From the NCBI GenBank assembly GCA_024280995.1, contig JAMXLM010000023.1, positions 1-64,000 of the forward strand: a DNA stretch of 64,000 bases. The letters are read 5' to 3'. This document shows, piece after piece, positions 16,543 through 24,746 of this stretch. Every line of letters starts with the position of its first letter. Position 1 is the first letter of the stretch. The stretch comes from Candidatus Dormiibacterota bacterium (GTDB taxonomy: Bacteria; Chloroflexota; Dormibacteria; Dormibacterales; Dormibacteraceae). The notes beneath the pieces are model-generated. The model did not search any database. It had not been told where the DNA came from and saw nothing but the letters and a program-made list of their open reading frames with translations. Both the position numbers and the translations under genes were made by a program.

Positions 16543-18060
16543 CTAGCTCTTCCAGACCTCCGCCATCCGGATCATCAGGTCTGGGTAGAGCGTGAAGTTG
16601 TGGATCTTGGTGTCCGAGATCTGCGCGCTGACGCCGAACGTCGTGAACACGTACGGTGCGTCCTGGACGATCTGCTTCTGCGCGTTGTCGTAGTCGTCCT
16701 TGCGCTTCGACTGGTCGGCCGTGGTCCGCGCGTCGTCCAGCCACTGGTCGACCTGCGGGTTGCTGTAAAGGCTGTCGTTGAAGCTGCCACCGGTGTGCCA
16801 CCACGCGTACATGTTCCCGTCGGGGTCGATGCGTCCAGACCAGTTGACGTTGCACGCCTCGAACTGGTGGTTCGCGCACTCCTGCTCGTAGGTGGCGAAC
16901 TCTTCGGTCTGGATCTTCATCGTGATCCCGGCGGCCTGCATCTCGGCCTGCAGCAGCTGCGCCTCCTGCTGGTTCACCGGGTCGGAGGTGGTCTTGAAGG
17001 TGAACGTGAACCCCGTGGCCGTCGATTTTGCCTTCGAGGCGTCTGCGTGGTCGAAGATCTTCTCGCTGTTGTCGAAGGCCCAGCTCGAGGGTGGGATCGG
17101 CCCGTAGCCGATCACGCCGATGTTGAAGTCGATGTCCTTCAGGATCGCGTAGCGGTCCACCGCCTGCGCCACCGCCTGGCGCTTGGCGGCGTCGTTGAAG
17201 GGAGGCGCCCCAGCGTTGAGCTCGAATCCGTTGAACCCGATCGCGGGCACGTCCTTGTAGATGAAGTTGGAGTCGGCCTTGACCGACGCGACGTCCTTGC
17301 CGGCGATGACGCGCGCGATGTCTATGTCGCCGGTCTTCAGCGCGCTGAGGATCGCGTTGACGTCAGGGATGGCGCGGTAGGTCACGCCGTCGAGGTAGGG
17401 AAGCCCCGACTTCCAGTAGCTCGGGTTCTTCTTCAGCGTGAGGTGGTCGTTGCGCTTCCACTCCACGAACTCAAACGGCCCGGTCCCCGCCGCCATCGGC
17501 GCCAGGGAGAAGTTGTCTCCCGCCTTGGCGACCGCGTCCATCGAGACCATCATCCCGGCGCGGTCGACGAGCGTCGCCAGCAGGGTGGCGTCGGGATGCT
17601 TCAGGTGGAAGATGACGTGGGTGTCGTCGGTCACCTCGACGCTCGCCACGCTCGCAAGATCCGACTTGCGCCGCGACGTGGAGGCGGTCTTGTCGCGCTC
17701 TATGTTGGCCTTGACCGACGCGCCGTTGAACGGCGTCCCGTCCTGGTACTTGACGCCGGACCGGAGCGTGAACTTGTAGTTCATCGGGTCGGACGTGTCC
17801 CACTGCGTGACCAGGCCCGGCTGAATCTTCAGCGACGGGTCGATCGTGAAGAGGGCGTCGTACATGTTGTAGAAGACCTCGCGCTCAACCAGCAGAGACG
17901 ACCCCATCGGGTCGAGCGTGTGGAGCTCGCTCTCCAGGGCGATGACGGCGGTGCCGCCTTTCTGAGGGGTGCCGGAGTTGTTGCCGCCGCTTCCTCCGGC
18001 TCCGCCACCACACGCCGCTATGACAAAGAGCGACAAAAGCCCAACGGCAACTCGTCTCAT
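16543..18060 (-). CDS. Peptide ABC transporter substrate-binding lipoprotein, SBP family 5
   Basis: A 505-residue extracytoplasmic binding protein. A short signal peptide ends in the lipobox VIAAC (Cys17), followed by a Gly/Ser/Asn-rich linker, so it is a membrane-anchored lipoprotein. The mature part has the family 5 pattern (GGTAVIALESELHTLDP, then GVKYQDGTPFNGASVKANIER). Ligands in this family include peptides, glutathione and metal chelates. AGGTGAGG upstream of the ATG is a clear ribosome-binding site, and the gene heads the operon. Confidence 0.92.
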   Translation of the reverse strand: MRRVAVGLLSLFVIAACGGGAGGSGGNNSGTPQKGGTAVIALESELHTLDPMGSSLLVEREVFYNMYDALFTIDPSLKIQPGLVTQWDTSDPMNYKFTLRSGVKYQDGTPFNGASVKANIERDKTASTSRRKSDLASVASVEVTDDTHVIFHLKHPDATLLATLVDRAGMMVSMDAVAKAGDNFSLAPMAAGTGPFEFVEWKRNDHLTLKKNPSYWKSGLPYLDGVTYRAIPDVNAILSALKTGDIDIARVIAGKDVASVKADSNFIYKDVPAIGFNGFELNAGAPPFNDAAKRQAVAQAVDRYAILKDIDFNIGVIGYGPIPPSSWAFDNSEKIFDHADASKAKSTATGFTFTFKTTSDPVNQQEAQLLQAEMQAAGITMKIQTEEFATYEQECANHQFEACNVNWSGRIDPDGNMYAWWHTGGSFNDSLYSNPQVDQWLDDARTTADQSKRKDDYDNAQKQIVQDAPYVFTTFGVSAQISDTKIHNFTLYPDLMIRMAEVWKS

Positions 18061-18119
18061 CTATCTACACCTCACCTACAGCCACGCTCCCGCATGGGCG
18101 CGTCAGAACTGGAAATAGA

Positions 18120-18986
18120 TTAGGCGTTGGCTAAAGGAAGAATGTCAACTTCGAACTCATCCAGCCTTGCGGCGACCAGTACCTCGAGTGAGTCGACCAG
18201 GCGTGGTCCCGGCCTGTTGAAGTAAGCGGAACCGTCCAGGACGACCAGCTTTTGGGCCCCGACGGAGTTGACCCGGTCGCGGACCGCGGCCACCTCCTGC
18301 ACGGCGCGCGCCCGGTCGAACCCGCACGGAGCGATCACCAGCAGGTCCGGCGCCGCGGCGGCGACCGCCTGCCATGTGAGTGCGCGTGAGGGGACGCCGG
18401 GGCGAGCCAGCGGGTCGTCGATCCCTGCTTTCGCCAGCAGGTCAGGCGTCCAGTGACCGGCCGGGTACGGCGGGTCGATCCATTCGAGAAAAACGCCTTT
18501 CGCGCGAGGCAGGGAGGCGACCCGTGAAGAGGCCCTCGTGATCCGGCTGTGGAGGTTGGCGACCAGCGGCGCGGCGTCGGCGCCGCATGCCTCCGCGAGC
18601 TCCTCGATGTCGCTTACGACGTCGGCGAGCGTGTGCGGGTGCTGCCGGATCATCCGCACCCCTGCAAGGTCGGTGGCGACCTGGTCGGCCGGGATGGCGC
18701 ACACGTTGCAGACGTCCTGCGCGACCACGAGGTCGGGACGGAGACCGAGGATCGCCGCGGTGTCCACCGCGTACAGCGAGCGGCCTTCCCGCGCGGCCGC
18801 GGAGACGGCGTCCTCGATCGCGTCGCTTGGGCTGCCGGCGAGCTCGAGCGTCGATCGCGTGACGACCGGGATCGTCGCCGCCTCGGGCGGGTAGTCGCAC
18901 TCGTGCGTCCGCGCGACGACCTGCTCGCCGAGGCCGAGGGCGAACAGCGACTCGGTCGCGCTGGGCAGCAGCGAGACGATCCTCAT
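18120..18986 (-). CDS. Cobalamin-binding-like ABC periplasmic-binding-fold protein (BtuF-like)
   Basis: A 288-residue protein with a class III binding fold (MRIVSLLPSATESLFALGLG, then LRPDLVVAQDVCNVCAIP). This is the group often annotated as cobalamin-binding protein. No signal peptide is seen, so it may act in the cytosol or not in transport at all. ATG 18986 overlaps the stop of the DsbA/FrnE-family gene (ATGA), so the two are translationally coupled. No permease or ATPase for B12 is nearby. A motif CNVC is present; its role is unknown. Confidence 0.75.
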   Translation of the reverse strand: MRIVSLLPSATESLFALGLGEQVVARTHECDYPPEAATIPVVTRSTLELAGSPSDAIEDAVSAAAREGRSLYAVDTAAILGLRPDLVVAQDVCNVCAIPADQVATDLAGVRMIRQHPHTLADVVSDIEELAEACGADAAPLVANLHSRITRASSRVASLPRAKGVFLEWIDPPYPAGHWTPDLLAKAGIDDPLARPGVPSRALTWQAVAAAAPDLLVIAPCGFDRARAVQEVAAVRDRVNSVGAQKLVVLDGSAYFNRPGPRLVDSLEVLVAARLDEFEVDILPLANA

Positions 18987-19594
18987 TCCGCCGGCGCGGT
19001 GATCCGCTCGACCACCTGCTTCAGCACGTCGAACGGCTGCGCGCCGAGGACCAGGAACCGCCGGTCGAAGACGTGCGCCGGGATCGCGTCGATGCCCACC
19101 GAGCTTGCGAGTCGGCGGTTGTCGTCGATCACCTCGTCGTAGCGGTTCGTCTCGACGGCCTCGCGCAGCTCGGCGCCATCCAGCCCCACGCCCTCGCCGA
19201 TGCGGACGAGGTCGTCGGCGTCCTCGAGCTTGCCCTTGCCCTCCCAATGGGCCTCGAACAGTGCATGGTGCATGGCCTCGAAGCGGCCGCGCTCGCGCGC
19301 AAACTCCGCCGCGCCCAGAGCTCGGCGCGAGTTGATGATCACGTCGCGCGTCTGCATGGTCAGCCCGACGGACGCCGCGATCGACTGCATATGCTCGCGC
19401 ATCCTCTGCGAGCGCTCCCCACCGAAATAGCGTTCGCGAGGAATTCCCTCAGGTGGCGCTTCGGGGTGAAGCTCGTAGGGCAGCCACGTAACGTTCACGA
19501 GCCCTTCCCTCTCGAGCTGTTCGACTCGGACCGAGTCGATGTAGCACCAGGGTCAAACGTAGTCGGAGAAGATCACGAGGTCCACAGGAAGCAT
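18983..19594 (-). CDS. DsbA/FrnE-family oxidoreductase, predicted selenoprotein (Sec at in-frame TGA)
   Basis: A 203-residue thioredoxin-fold oxidoreductase if the TGA at 19553-19555 is read as selenocysteine. Starting at ATG 19594 (AGGG 8 bases upstream), the N-terminus is MLPVDLVIFSDYV-U-PWCYID, which matches the FrnE/DsbA pattern SDxVCPWCYIG with U14 in place of the first Cys of CPWC. Downstream residues keep the family pattern (WLPYELHPEAP; cis-Pro loop IDAIPAHVFD). A SECIS-like hairpin with a GGUC apex starts 13 bases after the TGA. A start at GTG 19498 would lack the whole active site. Selenocysteine insertion genes are not in the window, so Sec incorporation is strongly suggested but unproven. 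Confidence 0.82.
19521..19539 (-). promoter_or_regulatory. Bacterial SECIS-like hairpin after in-frame TGA
   Basis: On the minus strand, TCGACTCG-GTC-CGAGTCGA forms a perfect 8-bp stem. If the top G-C pair opens, the loop is GGTCC. The apex carries GGUC as in the E. coli fdhF SECIS. The stem begins 13 bases after the TGA and the loop lies about 20-22 bases after it, inside the spacing known for bacterial SECIS elements. The hairpin lies within codons of the same gene. Confidence 0.75.
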
Positions 19595-19705
19595 TTGATC
19601 TGCCCTAAGCATCCCTTAATCGGCCGGTGGCAGAATGGAATTCGAGGGTGAAGGGGAGCTCGCCACTGGGTTCCCGCGTCGGCTCCACAACACAGGAGGT
19701 ACGCG

Positions 19706-20482
19706 ATGGCAGACGCGAAGACATTCGTAGCGAACGCGCCCGCATGGCTCGATCTTTCGAGCAAGGATGCAGCGGGGTCACGTGAGTTCTACTCGAAGCT
19801 TTTCGGCTGGAAGCTGGACGTTCAGGGCCCCGAGTTCGGCGGCTACGCGCTGGCCCGCCAGGGCGGCAAGGACGTAGCCGGGATTGGGCCGGCGCAGGAT
19901 CCAAACGCGCCGACGGCCTGGAGCGTCTATATCGGCACGAAGGACGCGGACGCGACGGCCAAGAAGATCGCCGATCACGGCGGCAAGGTGATCGCCCCGG
20001 CATTCGACGTCGCCGACCTGGGCCGCATGGCGGTGTTCCAGGACCCGGCCGGCGCCTTCATCTCGGTCTGGGAGCCGAAGAAGATGTTCGGCACGGAGGT
20101 CGTGGGCAAGGACGGTACCTATGGTTGGGCCGAGCTGAATGCCCGGGGCATCGACAAGGCGACCGCCTTCTACACCAAGGTCTTCGGATGGACGACCAAG
20201 GTGAGCCCGATGGGCGACGGCCAGCCTGACTACACGGAGTTCCAGCTCGACGGCACGAGCGTCACCGGGGCCATGGAGATGAACCCGATGGTGCCGGCGG
20301 AGGTGCCGTCGTACTGGCTCGTCTACTTCACGGTCGCCGATGTGGACAAGACGCACAAGAAGGCCGTGGAGCTCGGGGCACGGGAGCTGGTTCCGCCGCA
20401 GGAGTTTCCGGGCGGCCGCTTCTCGATCCTGACCGACCCGCAGGGCGCCACGATCGGGCTCATGACGATGAGTCAGAGCTGA
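19706..20482 (+). CDS. VOC family protein with two glyoxalase-like domains
   Basis: A 258-residue tandem VOC (glyoxalase/bleomycin resistance fold) protein. Domain 1 is about residues 10-120 (WLDLSSKDAAGSREFYSKLFGW) and domain 2 is about residues 135-255 (WAELNARGIDKATAFYTKVFGW). These are the two-domain CFP-30B-like proteins of unknown substrate. A strong AGGAGG at 19693-19698 marks the ATG. It diverges from the selenoprotein candidate and is followed by a clear terminator. Confidence 0.88.
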   Translation: MADAKTFVANAPAWLDLSSKDAAGSREFYSKLFGWKLDVQGPEFGGYALARQGGKDVAGIGPAQDPNAPTAWSVYIGTKDADATAKKIADHGGKVIAPAFDVADLGRMAVFQDPAGAFISVWEPKKMFGTEVVGKDGTYGWAELNARGIDKATAFYTKVFGWTTKVSPMGDGQPDYTEFQLDGTSVTGAMEMNPMVPAEVPSYWLVYFTVADVDKTHKKAVELGARELVPPQEFPGGRFSILTDPQGATIGLMTMSQS

Positions 20483-20502
20483 CGGCGAAGTAAATTGTCA
20501 AG

Positions 20503-20539
20503 CCGGCGGGCCTCCAGGCCCGCCGGTCTTCTTTTCTTC
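20503..20539 (+). terminator. Rho-independent terminator after the VOC gene
   Basis: CCGGCGGGCCT (20503-20513) pairs exactly with AGGCCCGCCGG (20516-20526) across a two-base gap, followed by a T-rich run TCTTCTTTTCTTC. It lies 20 bases after the VOC stop and directly before the DUF1801 gene. Confidence 0.9.
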
Positions 20540-20541
20540 TG

Positions 20542-20949
20542 GTGAAGCGAGATCCGTACGTTGAGCGCTGGTTGGAGGGCAAGCCCGCCGAGCCTATGCT
20601 CCGCCGCGTCCGCGACGTGATCATGTGGGCGGACAATCGCGTGACCGAATACCTGAAGTACGGCACCGTGCAATTTGCCTGCGGTGGGGACCTGGCGAAC
20701 TTCGTTCAGCACGACAAGAAGACAGTCACCCTCATGTTCAACCGGGGCGCCAGGATCCAGGGGAAGTTTCCGCACCTCGAAGGCGCCGGCCCTTCGGCGC
20801 GGTTCATGCGCTTTGCCGAGATGAGCGACGTCGAGGGGCTGACCACCGAGCTGACTGGAGTCGTCCGAGCGTGGTGCGAGATGATGGCGCCGAGGACGCC
20901 GGTCAAGAGCCGGGGCCGGCCGAGGAAATCACCCGCGAAAGCTCGCTGA
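20542..20949 (+). CDS. DUF1801 family protein with AT-hook-like tail
   Basis: A 135-residue DUF1801 (YdhG-like) protein: WLEGKPAEPMLRRVRDVIMWADNRVTEYLKYG is the usual helical start, followed by TVTLMFNRGARI. The C-terminal tail RGRPRKSPAKAR contains an AT-hook core (GRPRK), which suggests DNA contact. The biochemical role of the family is unknown. The start is GTG 20542 just after the terminator. Its last 47 bases overlap the SRPBCC gene on the other strand. Confidence 0.75.
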   Translation: MKRDPYVERWLEGKPAEPMLRRVRDVIMWADNRVTEYLKYGTVQFACGGDLANFVQHDKKTVTLMFNRGARIQGKFPHLEGAGPSARFMRFAEMSDVEGLTTELTGVVRAWCEMMAPRTPVKSRGRPRKSPAKAR

Positions 20950-21382
20950 AGCTCGTCTCCCAACCGACGCACGTCGCCAGGCAGGTATCGCGCGACGCAA
21001 AGCCGGTATGCCGGAGCGTCACGCGCGTTTGGTCGCCAGCAGGCTCGACGACGTATGTGACCGTCGTCGACGCCGAGGCCGGCGCGCCGGCGGGCCGCCA
21101 CGTGTGCACGAGCTTCTTCGGCGCGTCGACCTCGAGGAACTCGCCCTCGAGCACATAAGGCTTGCCCCGTCCGACGCCGGACGCGCGCCACGCGCCGCCG
21201 ACCCGCGTGTCGGCGCTCCACTCGCGCGTGTCGAAGACGCCAGGGTTCACCCACCACTGCGTCACAGCGTCCGAGGTCAGGGCGTGGAACACGACGTCGG
21301 GCGGTGCGGCCACCTCGACCGTCGCCAGGATCAAACCTTCGGCCAGGTCGGCGACGGCGCGCGCGTTCTCGGGGCTCACCAT
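20903..21382 (-). CDS. SRPBCC (AHSA1-like) protein
   Basis: A 159-residue START/Bet v1-fold protein of the AHSA1 type: ATVEVAAPPDVVFHALTSDAVTQWW at the N-terminus and VEPAGDQTRVTLRHTGF near the end. These are hydrophobic-ligand or Hsp90-activator-like domains of unknown ligand here. It starts at ATG 21382, directly abutting the TfoX-like gene upstream, and its 3' end overlaps the DUF1801 gene antisense. Confidence 0.8.
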   Translation of the reverse strand: MVSPENARAVADLAEGLILATVEVAAPPDVVFHALTSDAVTQWWVNPGVFDTREWSADTRVGGAWRASGVGRGKPYVLEGEFLEVDAPKKLVHTWRPAGAPASASTTVTYVVEPAGDQTRVTLRHTGFASRDTCLATCVGWETSFSELSRVISSAGPGS

Positions 21383-21712
21383 CTATCTCTGCTCCTTGAC
21401 GAAGTCGAGCGCCTCCTGCGCGAGCGGCGCCCACCGGCTCCTCGAGGTGGGTGAGAGGACGAACCACTCTCTCATCGGCTTGCCCTTGCCGGCGTCGAAG
21501 TGCACGCCCTGGCGCTGCGCCACGAGCTCGGCAACGCGCTCACGTGGCAGCTTGAGGACGAGCTCGTCGCGCACGAGCATGGCGAAGATGCGTCCATTGA
21601 CCTTCAGCTGGCCGCTCGAGCCGAAGCCCTTGGCCTCGGAGAGATTCGTGACCCCGCTGACGCCGATGAACCTCTCGACCAGCGAGGCGTAGCGACGTTC
21701 AGGGGTGGTCAT
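21383..21712 (-). CDS. TfoX N-terminal-domain-like protein
   Basis: A 109-residue protein with the TfoX_N pattern (ATG/start, RYASLVERFIGVSGVTNLSE, KVNGRIFAMLVRDELVLKLP). The domain is widespread in small proteins outside competence regulation, so a competence role is not implied. ATG 21712 overlaps the MFS stop by 4 bases (ATGA), so it is coupled to the exporter gene. Confidence 0.75.
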   Translation of the reverse strand: MTTPERRYASLVERFIGVSGVTNLSEAKGFGSSGQLKVNGRIFAMLVRDELVLKLPRERVAELVAQRQGVHFDAGKGKPMREWFVLSPTSRSRWAPLAQEALDFVKEQR

Positions 21713-23109
21713 GCCGCCTCCACCGCCGCCTGGGTGTCCGGCGCCAGCGCCGCCGCGGCTCTCGCGCCGACAGCCAGGGAGACGACTGCTCCGATCAACG
21801 AGAGCGAAGCCACCACGGCCAGCGCCGGGCGGAACCCGGCCTGGAAGGTCGCCGGCGTTCCGATGTGACCGTTGGCCGCGAAGACCGCGGCGCCGACCGC
21901 GATGGCGAACGCGGCGCCAAACCGCTGCAGCGTGCTGTTGACGCCCGAGGCCTTGCCAATCTCGTGCCGCCTGACCGAGCTCACGACGATGGTCGGCACG
22001 ACGGGTAGCGCCATCGAGACGCCGACGCCGGCGAGGACGAGGGCAGGCACGAGAGCACCGTACGTCACCCCGACCGTCGCTACATAGGCGAACCACAACA
22101 GGCCGGCACCTTGCATCAAGAGACCCAGCACGAGGACCGGGCGGCGGCCGATGCGGTCGGACAGCAGGCCCGCCATCGGCGCGACGAAGAGGGGCGTCGC
22201 CGTCCAGGGCAGCACCCGCAAGCCGCTCGCCAGCGGCGAGTACCCCAGTCCGAACTGCATGTACTGCGCGATGAGAAACGCGGCCGAGAAAAGCGTGCCC
22301 TGCATCAGGAACGCGGCGATGTTGGCCGCCGAGAAGGAGCGATTGCGGAAGAGGTGCACAGGGAGCATCGGGTCGCCGGCGCGTGACTCCCACGCGACGA
22401 AGGCGGCGATGAGCGCGACGCCGATCGCGATCGTCGTGACGGCCGCGGTGTCGGTCCAGCCGTCGTCGCCCGCCCGAATCAGGCCCCAAACGACCGCGAG
22501 CGCACCGCCCCCGATGAGGCCGGCGGCGACCAGGTCGAGCCGCGTGGCCGGACCCTTGCTCTCCGGCAGCCGAAGGAGCGAGAGAAAAACCGCCGCGACG
22601 CCGATGGGCGCGTTGACCCAGAAGATCCAGTGCCAGCTGAGGCCCTGGGTGATCGCTCCGCCGACTAGCGGGCCGGCCGCGACCGCAAGTCCGCCGATGC
22701 CGCCCCAGATGCCGACGATCGTGCCGCGCCGCTCGGCGGAAAAGGCAGTGGTCAGGATGGTCAGGCTCACCGGCATGACCATCGCGGCGCCGATGCCCTG
22801 GACGGCCCGTGCCGCGATAAGCAGCCCGGCGGTCGGCGAAAGGGCGCATGCGATCGAGGACAGCGTGAACAGCGACAGCCCGGCGACGAACACGAGCCGG
22901 CGGCCGAAACGGTCGCCCAGAGCCGCGGCGGTGATGATGCCGGCGGCGTATGTGAGGGTGAAGGCGTTGACCGTCCACTCGAGGGTCGAGATGCTGCCGC
23001 CGATGTCGCGGTGGATCGCGGGCAGCGCGGTGACGACGACAAGCGAGTCGAGCGCCACCATGAAGAACGCCACCGAGGTCAGCGTCAGGGTCCAGATCGG
23101 CTTGCTCAT
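21709..23109 (-). CDS. MFS transporter, DHA2 (14-helix drug:H+ antiporter) family
   Basis: A 466-residue MFS exporter. It carries the DHA2 helix 1 pattern FMVALDSLVVVTALPAI, the loop 2-3 motif GDRFGRRLVF and the motif C-like PLVGGAITQGLSWHWIFWVN. It is likely to expel drugs or hydrophobic compounds. It is divergent from an HxlR regulator across a perfect inverted repeat, a typical self-controlled efflux layout. Confidence 0.9.
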   Translation of the reverse strand: MSKPIWTLTLTSVAFFMVALDSLVVVTALPAIHRDIGGSISTLEWTVNAFTLTYAAGIITAAALGDRFGRRLVFVAGLSLFTLSSIACALSPTAGLLIAARAVQGIGAAMVMPVSLTILTTAFSAERRGTIVGIWGGIGGLAVAAGPLVGGAITQGLSWHWIFWVNAPIGVAAVFLSLLRLPESKGPATRLDLVAAGLIGGGALAVVWGLIRAGDDGWTDTAAVTTIAIGVALIAAFVAWESRAGDPMLPVHLFRNRSFSAANIAAFLMQGTLFSAAFLIAQYMQFGLGYSPLASGLRVLPWTATPLFVAPMAGLLSDRIGRRPVLVLGLLMQGAGLLWFAYVATVGVTYGALVPALVLAGVGVSMALPVVPTIVVSSVRRHEIGKASGVNSTLQRFGAAFAIAVGAAVFAANGHIGTPATFQAGFRPALAVVASLSLIGAVVSLAVGARAAAALAPDTQAAVEAA

Positions 23110-23164
23110 CGCAGGTCCTCCAGCCTTTTGATTCTGCTCAGGTCACTACGCATTCTCCATTGGT

Positions 23165-23183
23165 CACTTGAAAAAGTCAAGTG
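23165..23183. promoter_or_regulatory. Perfect inverted repeat, candidate HxlR operator
   Basis: CACTTGA (23165-23171) and TCAAGTG (23177-23183) are exact mirror copies with a 5-base spacer AAAAG. A further half-like ACTTGA follows at 23187. It lies between the divergent MFS exporter and the HxlR gene, just upstream of the regulator's -35 element. Confidence 0.65.
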
Positions 23184-23188
23184 AAAAC

Positions 23189-23217
23189 TTGAAAAGGATC
23201 GGACGCTGCTGTATCGT
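23189..23217 (+). promoter_or_regulatory. Promoter of the HxlR gene, likely leaderless
   Basis: TTGAAA (23189-23194) and TATCGT (23212-23217) are separated by 17 bases. The expected transcription start is at about 23224, the GTG that gives the family-typical N-terminus VRSYQQYCAVAKALD. Confidence 0.5.
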
Positions 23218-23223
23218 GTGGGC

Positions 23224-23874
23224 GTGCGCTCTTACCAACAGTACTGCGCCGTAGCGAAAGCGCTCGACGTGATCGGTGACCGTTGGACCCTGCTCATCGT
23301 CCGCGAGCTCATGACCTCAGGGCCGTCGCGCTACACCGACCTTCTGAAGGGCCTGCCGGGTATAGCAACGAACCTGCTGGCGGATCGCCTCAGGGAGATG
23401 GAGAAGTCGGGCATCGTCCGGTCATGGGCGGCGCCACCTCCGGTTGCCACGACGCTGTTCGACCTGACCGCGCGCGGTCAGGCGCTCCGCCCGCTGCTCG
23501 AAGAGCTGGGGCGTTGGGGCGCACCGATGATGGGCGTGCCCCAGATCAGCAACGTCTTTCGCAGCCACTGGCTCGTCTTTCCCTTCGACGCGTACCTCGT
23601 GGACAAGACGCCCGACGAGCCGCCGGTGAAGATCGAGGTGCGGACGGGAGACGAGCCGATGGTCATCGAGACCGTCGACGGCAAGGTCAGGACGCGTCGC
23701 GGCGCGGTCGAAAGTCCCGACACCGTCCTCGAGGGCAAGCCCGGGCCCATTCTCGGTCTGCTCTCCGGAAGGCTCGACATCGCTGAGGCCAGGCAGAGAG
23801 GGCTTGTCGTGCATGGCAGCCAGAAGGCCCTGCGCCGCGTCGTCGGCAACTGGGGCGGCGCCCAGCAGGTCTAA
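23224..23874 (+). CDS. HxlR-family transcriptional regulator with C-terminal SCP2-like domain
   Basis: A 216-residue regulator. Residues about 1-95 are an HxlR winged helix (YCAVAKALDVIGDRWTLLIVRELMTSGPSRYTDLLKGLPGIATNLLADRL, in parts); the remainder resembles the SCP2/sterol-carrier-like domain found in long HxlR proteins (KIEVRTGDEPMVIETVDGKV). GTG 23224 is preferred over GTG 23218 because it matches the family start and a likely transcription start. It probably represses the divergent MFS exporter. Confidence 0.85.
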   Translation: MRSYQQYCAVAKALDVIGDRWTLLIVRELMTSGPSRYTDLLKGLPGIATNLLADRLREMEKSGIVRSWAAPPPVATTLFDLTARGQALRPLLEELGRWGAPMMGVPQISNVFRSHWLVFPFDAYLVDKTPDEPPVKIEVRTGDEPMVIETVDGKVRTRRGAVESPDTVLEGKPGPILGLLSGRLDIAEARQRGLVVHGSQKALRRVVGNWGGAQQV

Positions 23875-24746
23875 GAGAAAAACGCCTTCGCGACTCGCGC
23901 GGCGGTCCGCGCGTTGTTGATCACGAGCTCCACGTTCAGCTCGACTGAGCGACCGCCTGAAAGCTCCGCCATCCGCGCAAGCAGGTGAGGCGTCACCGCG
24001 GCCCCACTGACCCCGGCGGCGTCCGCGCTCGCTTGCGCCGCAAGCTCCTCCGCGCCCTCGAGCTCGCGAGGTGGTGGCACCGCGACCACGATGCCCGCGC
24101 TGCCTGTGTCCCATGCGGCGCGGATCGCGCGCGCGGCGCCGACCGGATCGTCGACGCGTGCGCTCACCGGGCACCCGCTGCGCGCGCTGTAGAACGCCGG
24201 GAACTCGTCGGTTTGATAACCGACGACCGGCACGGCCAGGCTCTCCAGGCGCTCGAGCGTCAGCCTGAGGTCGAGGATGATCTTCGCACCGGCGCAGAAG
24301 ACGGCGACCGGCGTGCGGGCGAGCTCCTCGAGGTCGGCCGATTCGTCCTCGGGATGACCGCGGTGGACGCCGCCGATCCCCCCGGTGGCCATGAAGCGGA
24401 TGCCCGCCATCGAGGCCGCGCGCATCGTTGCGGCGACCGTGGTGGCCCCCGCGCCACGGCGCGCGATCGCCGGACCGAGGTCGCGTGAGCTCACCTTCAT
24501 GGACCCGGCTGCGATCCTCTCGAGCTTGGCGTCGGTGAGGCCGACGTGCAAGCTGCCCTCGAGCACGGCGATGGTGGCCGGCACCGCGCCCTCCTCGCGG
24601 ATGGCCTCCTCGCAGCCGCGCGCCGCGCGGAGATTGTGCGGCGCCGGAAGACCCTGGCCGACGATCGACGTCTCCAGGGCGACGACCGGGGTGTTGCTCG
24701 CCACCGCGCGGCTGACCTCGGTCGCGACCTGCAGGAGGTCGCTCAG
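23871..24746 (-). CDS. psuG: Pseudouridine-5'-phosphate glycosidase
   Basis: A protein of about 291 residues of the PsuG family, which splits pseudouridine 5'-phosphate to uracil and ribose 5-phosphate (reversible). PVVALETSIVGQGLP carries the conserved Glu, and GGIGGVHRG, CAGAKIILDL and DEFPAFYSARSGCPV are family segments. No ATG/GTG/TTG fits the expected start. A CTG at 24744-24746 overlaps the kinase stop as CTGA and gives the normal N-terminal length; GTG 24704 would clip about 14 residues, and an in-frame ATG at 24836 would run 94 bases into the kinase. Confidence 0.87.
   Translation of the reverse strand: MSDLLQVATEVSRAVASNTPVVALETSIVGQGLPAPHNLRAARGCEEAIREEGAVPATIAVLEGSLHVGLTDAKLERIAAGSMKVSSRDLGPAIARRGAGATTVAATMRAASMAGIRFMATGGIGGVHRGHPEDESADLEELARTPVAVFCAGAKIILDLRLTLERLESLAVPVVGYQTDEFPAFYSARSGCPVSARVDDPVGAARAIRAAWDTGSAGIVVAVPPPRELEGAEELAAQASADAAGVSGAAVTPHLLARMAELSGGRSVELNVELVINNARTAARVAKAFFS

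Noticed and set aside
18983..19498. DsbA-family gene starting at GTG 19498 as a short protein
   Set aside because: This start removes the CxxC/UxxC active site; the upstream frame past the TGA is clearly homologous, so the longer gene from ATG 19594 is preferred.
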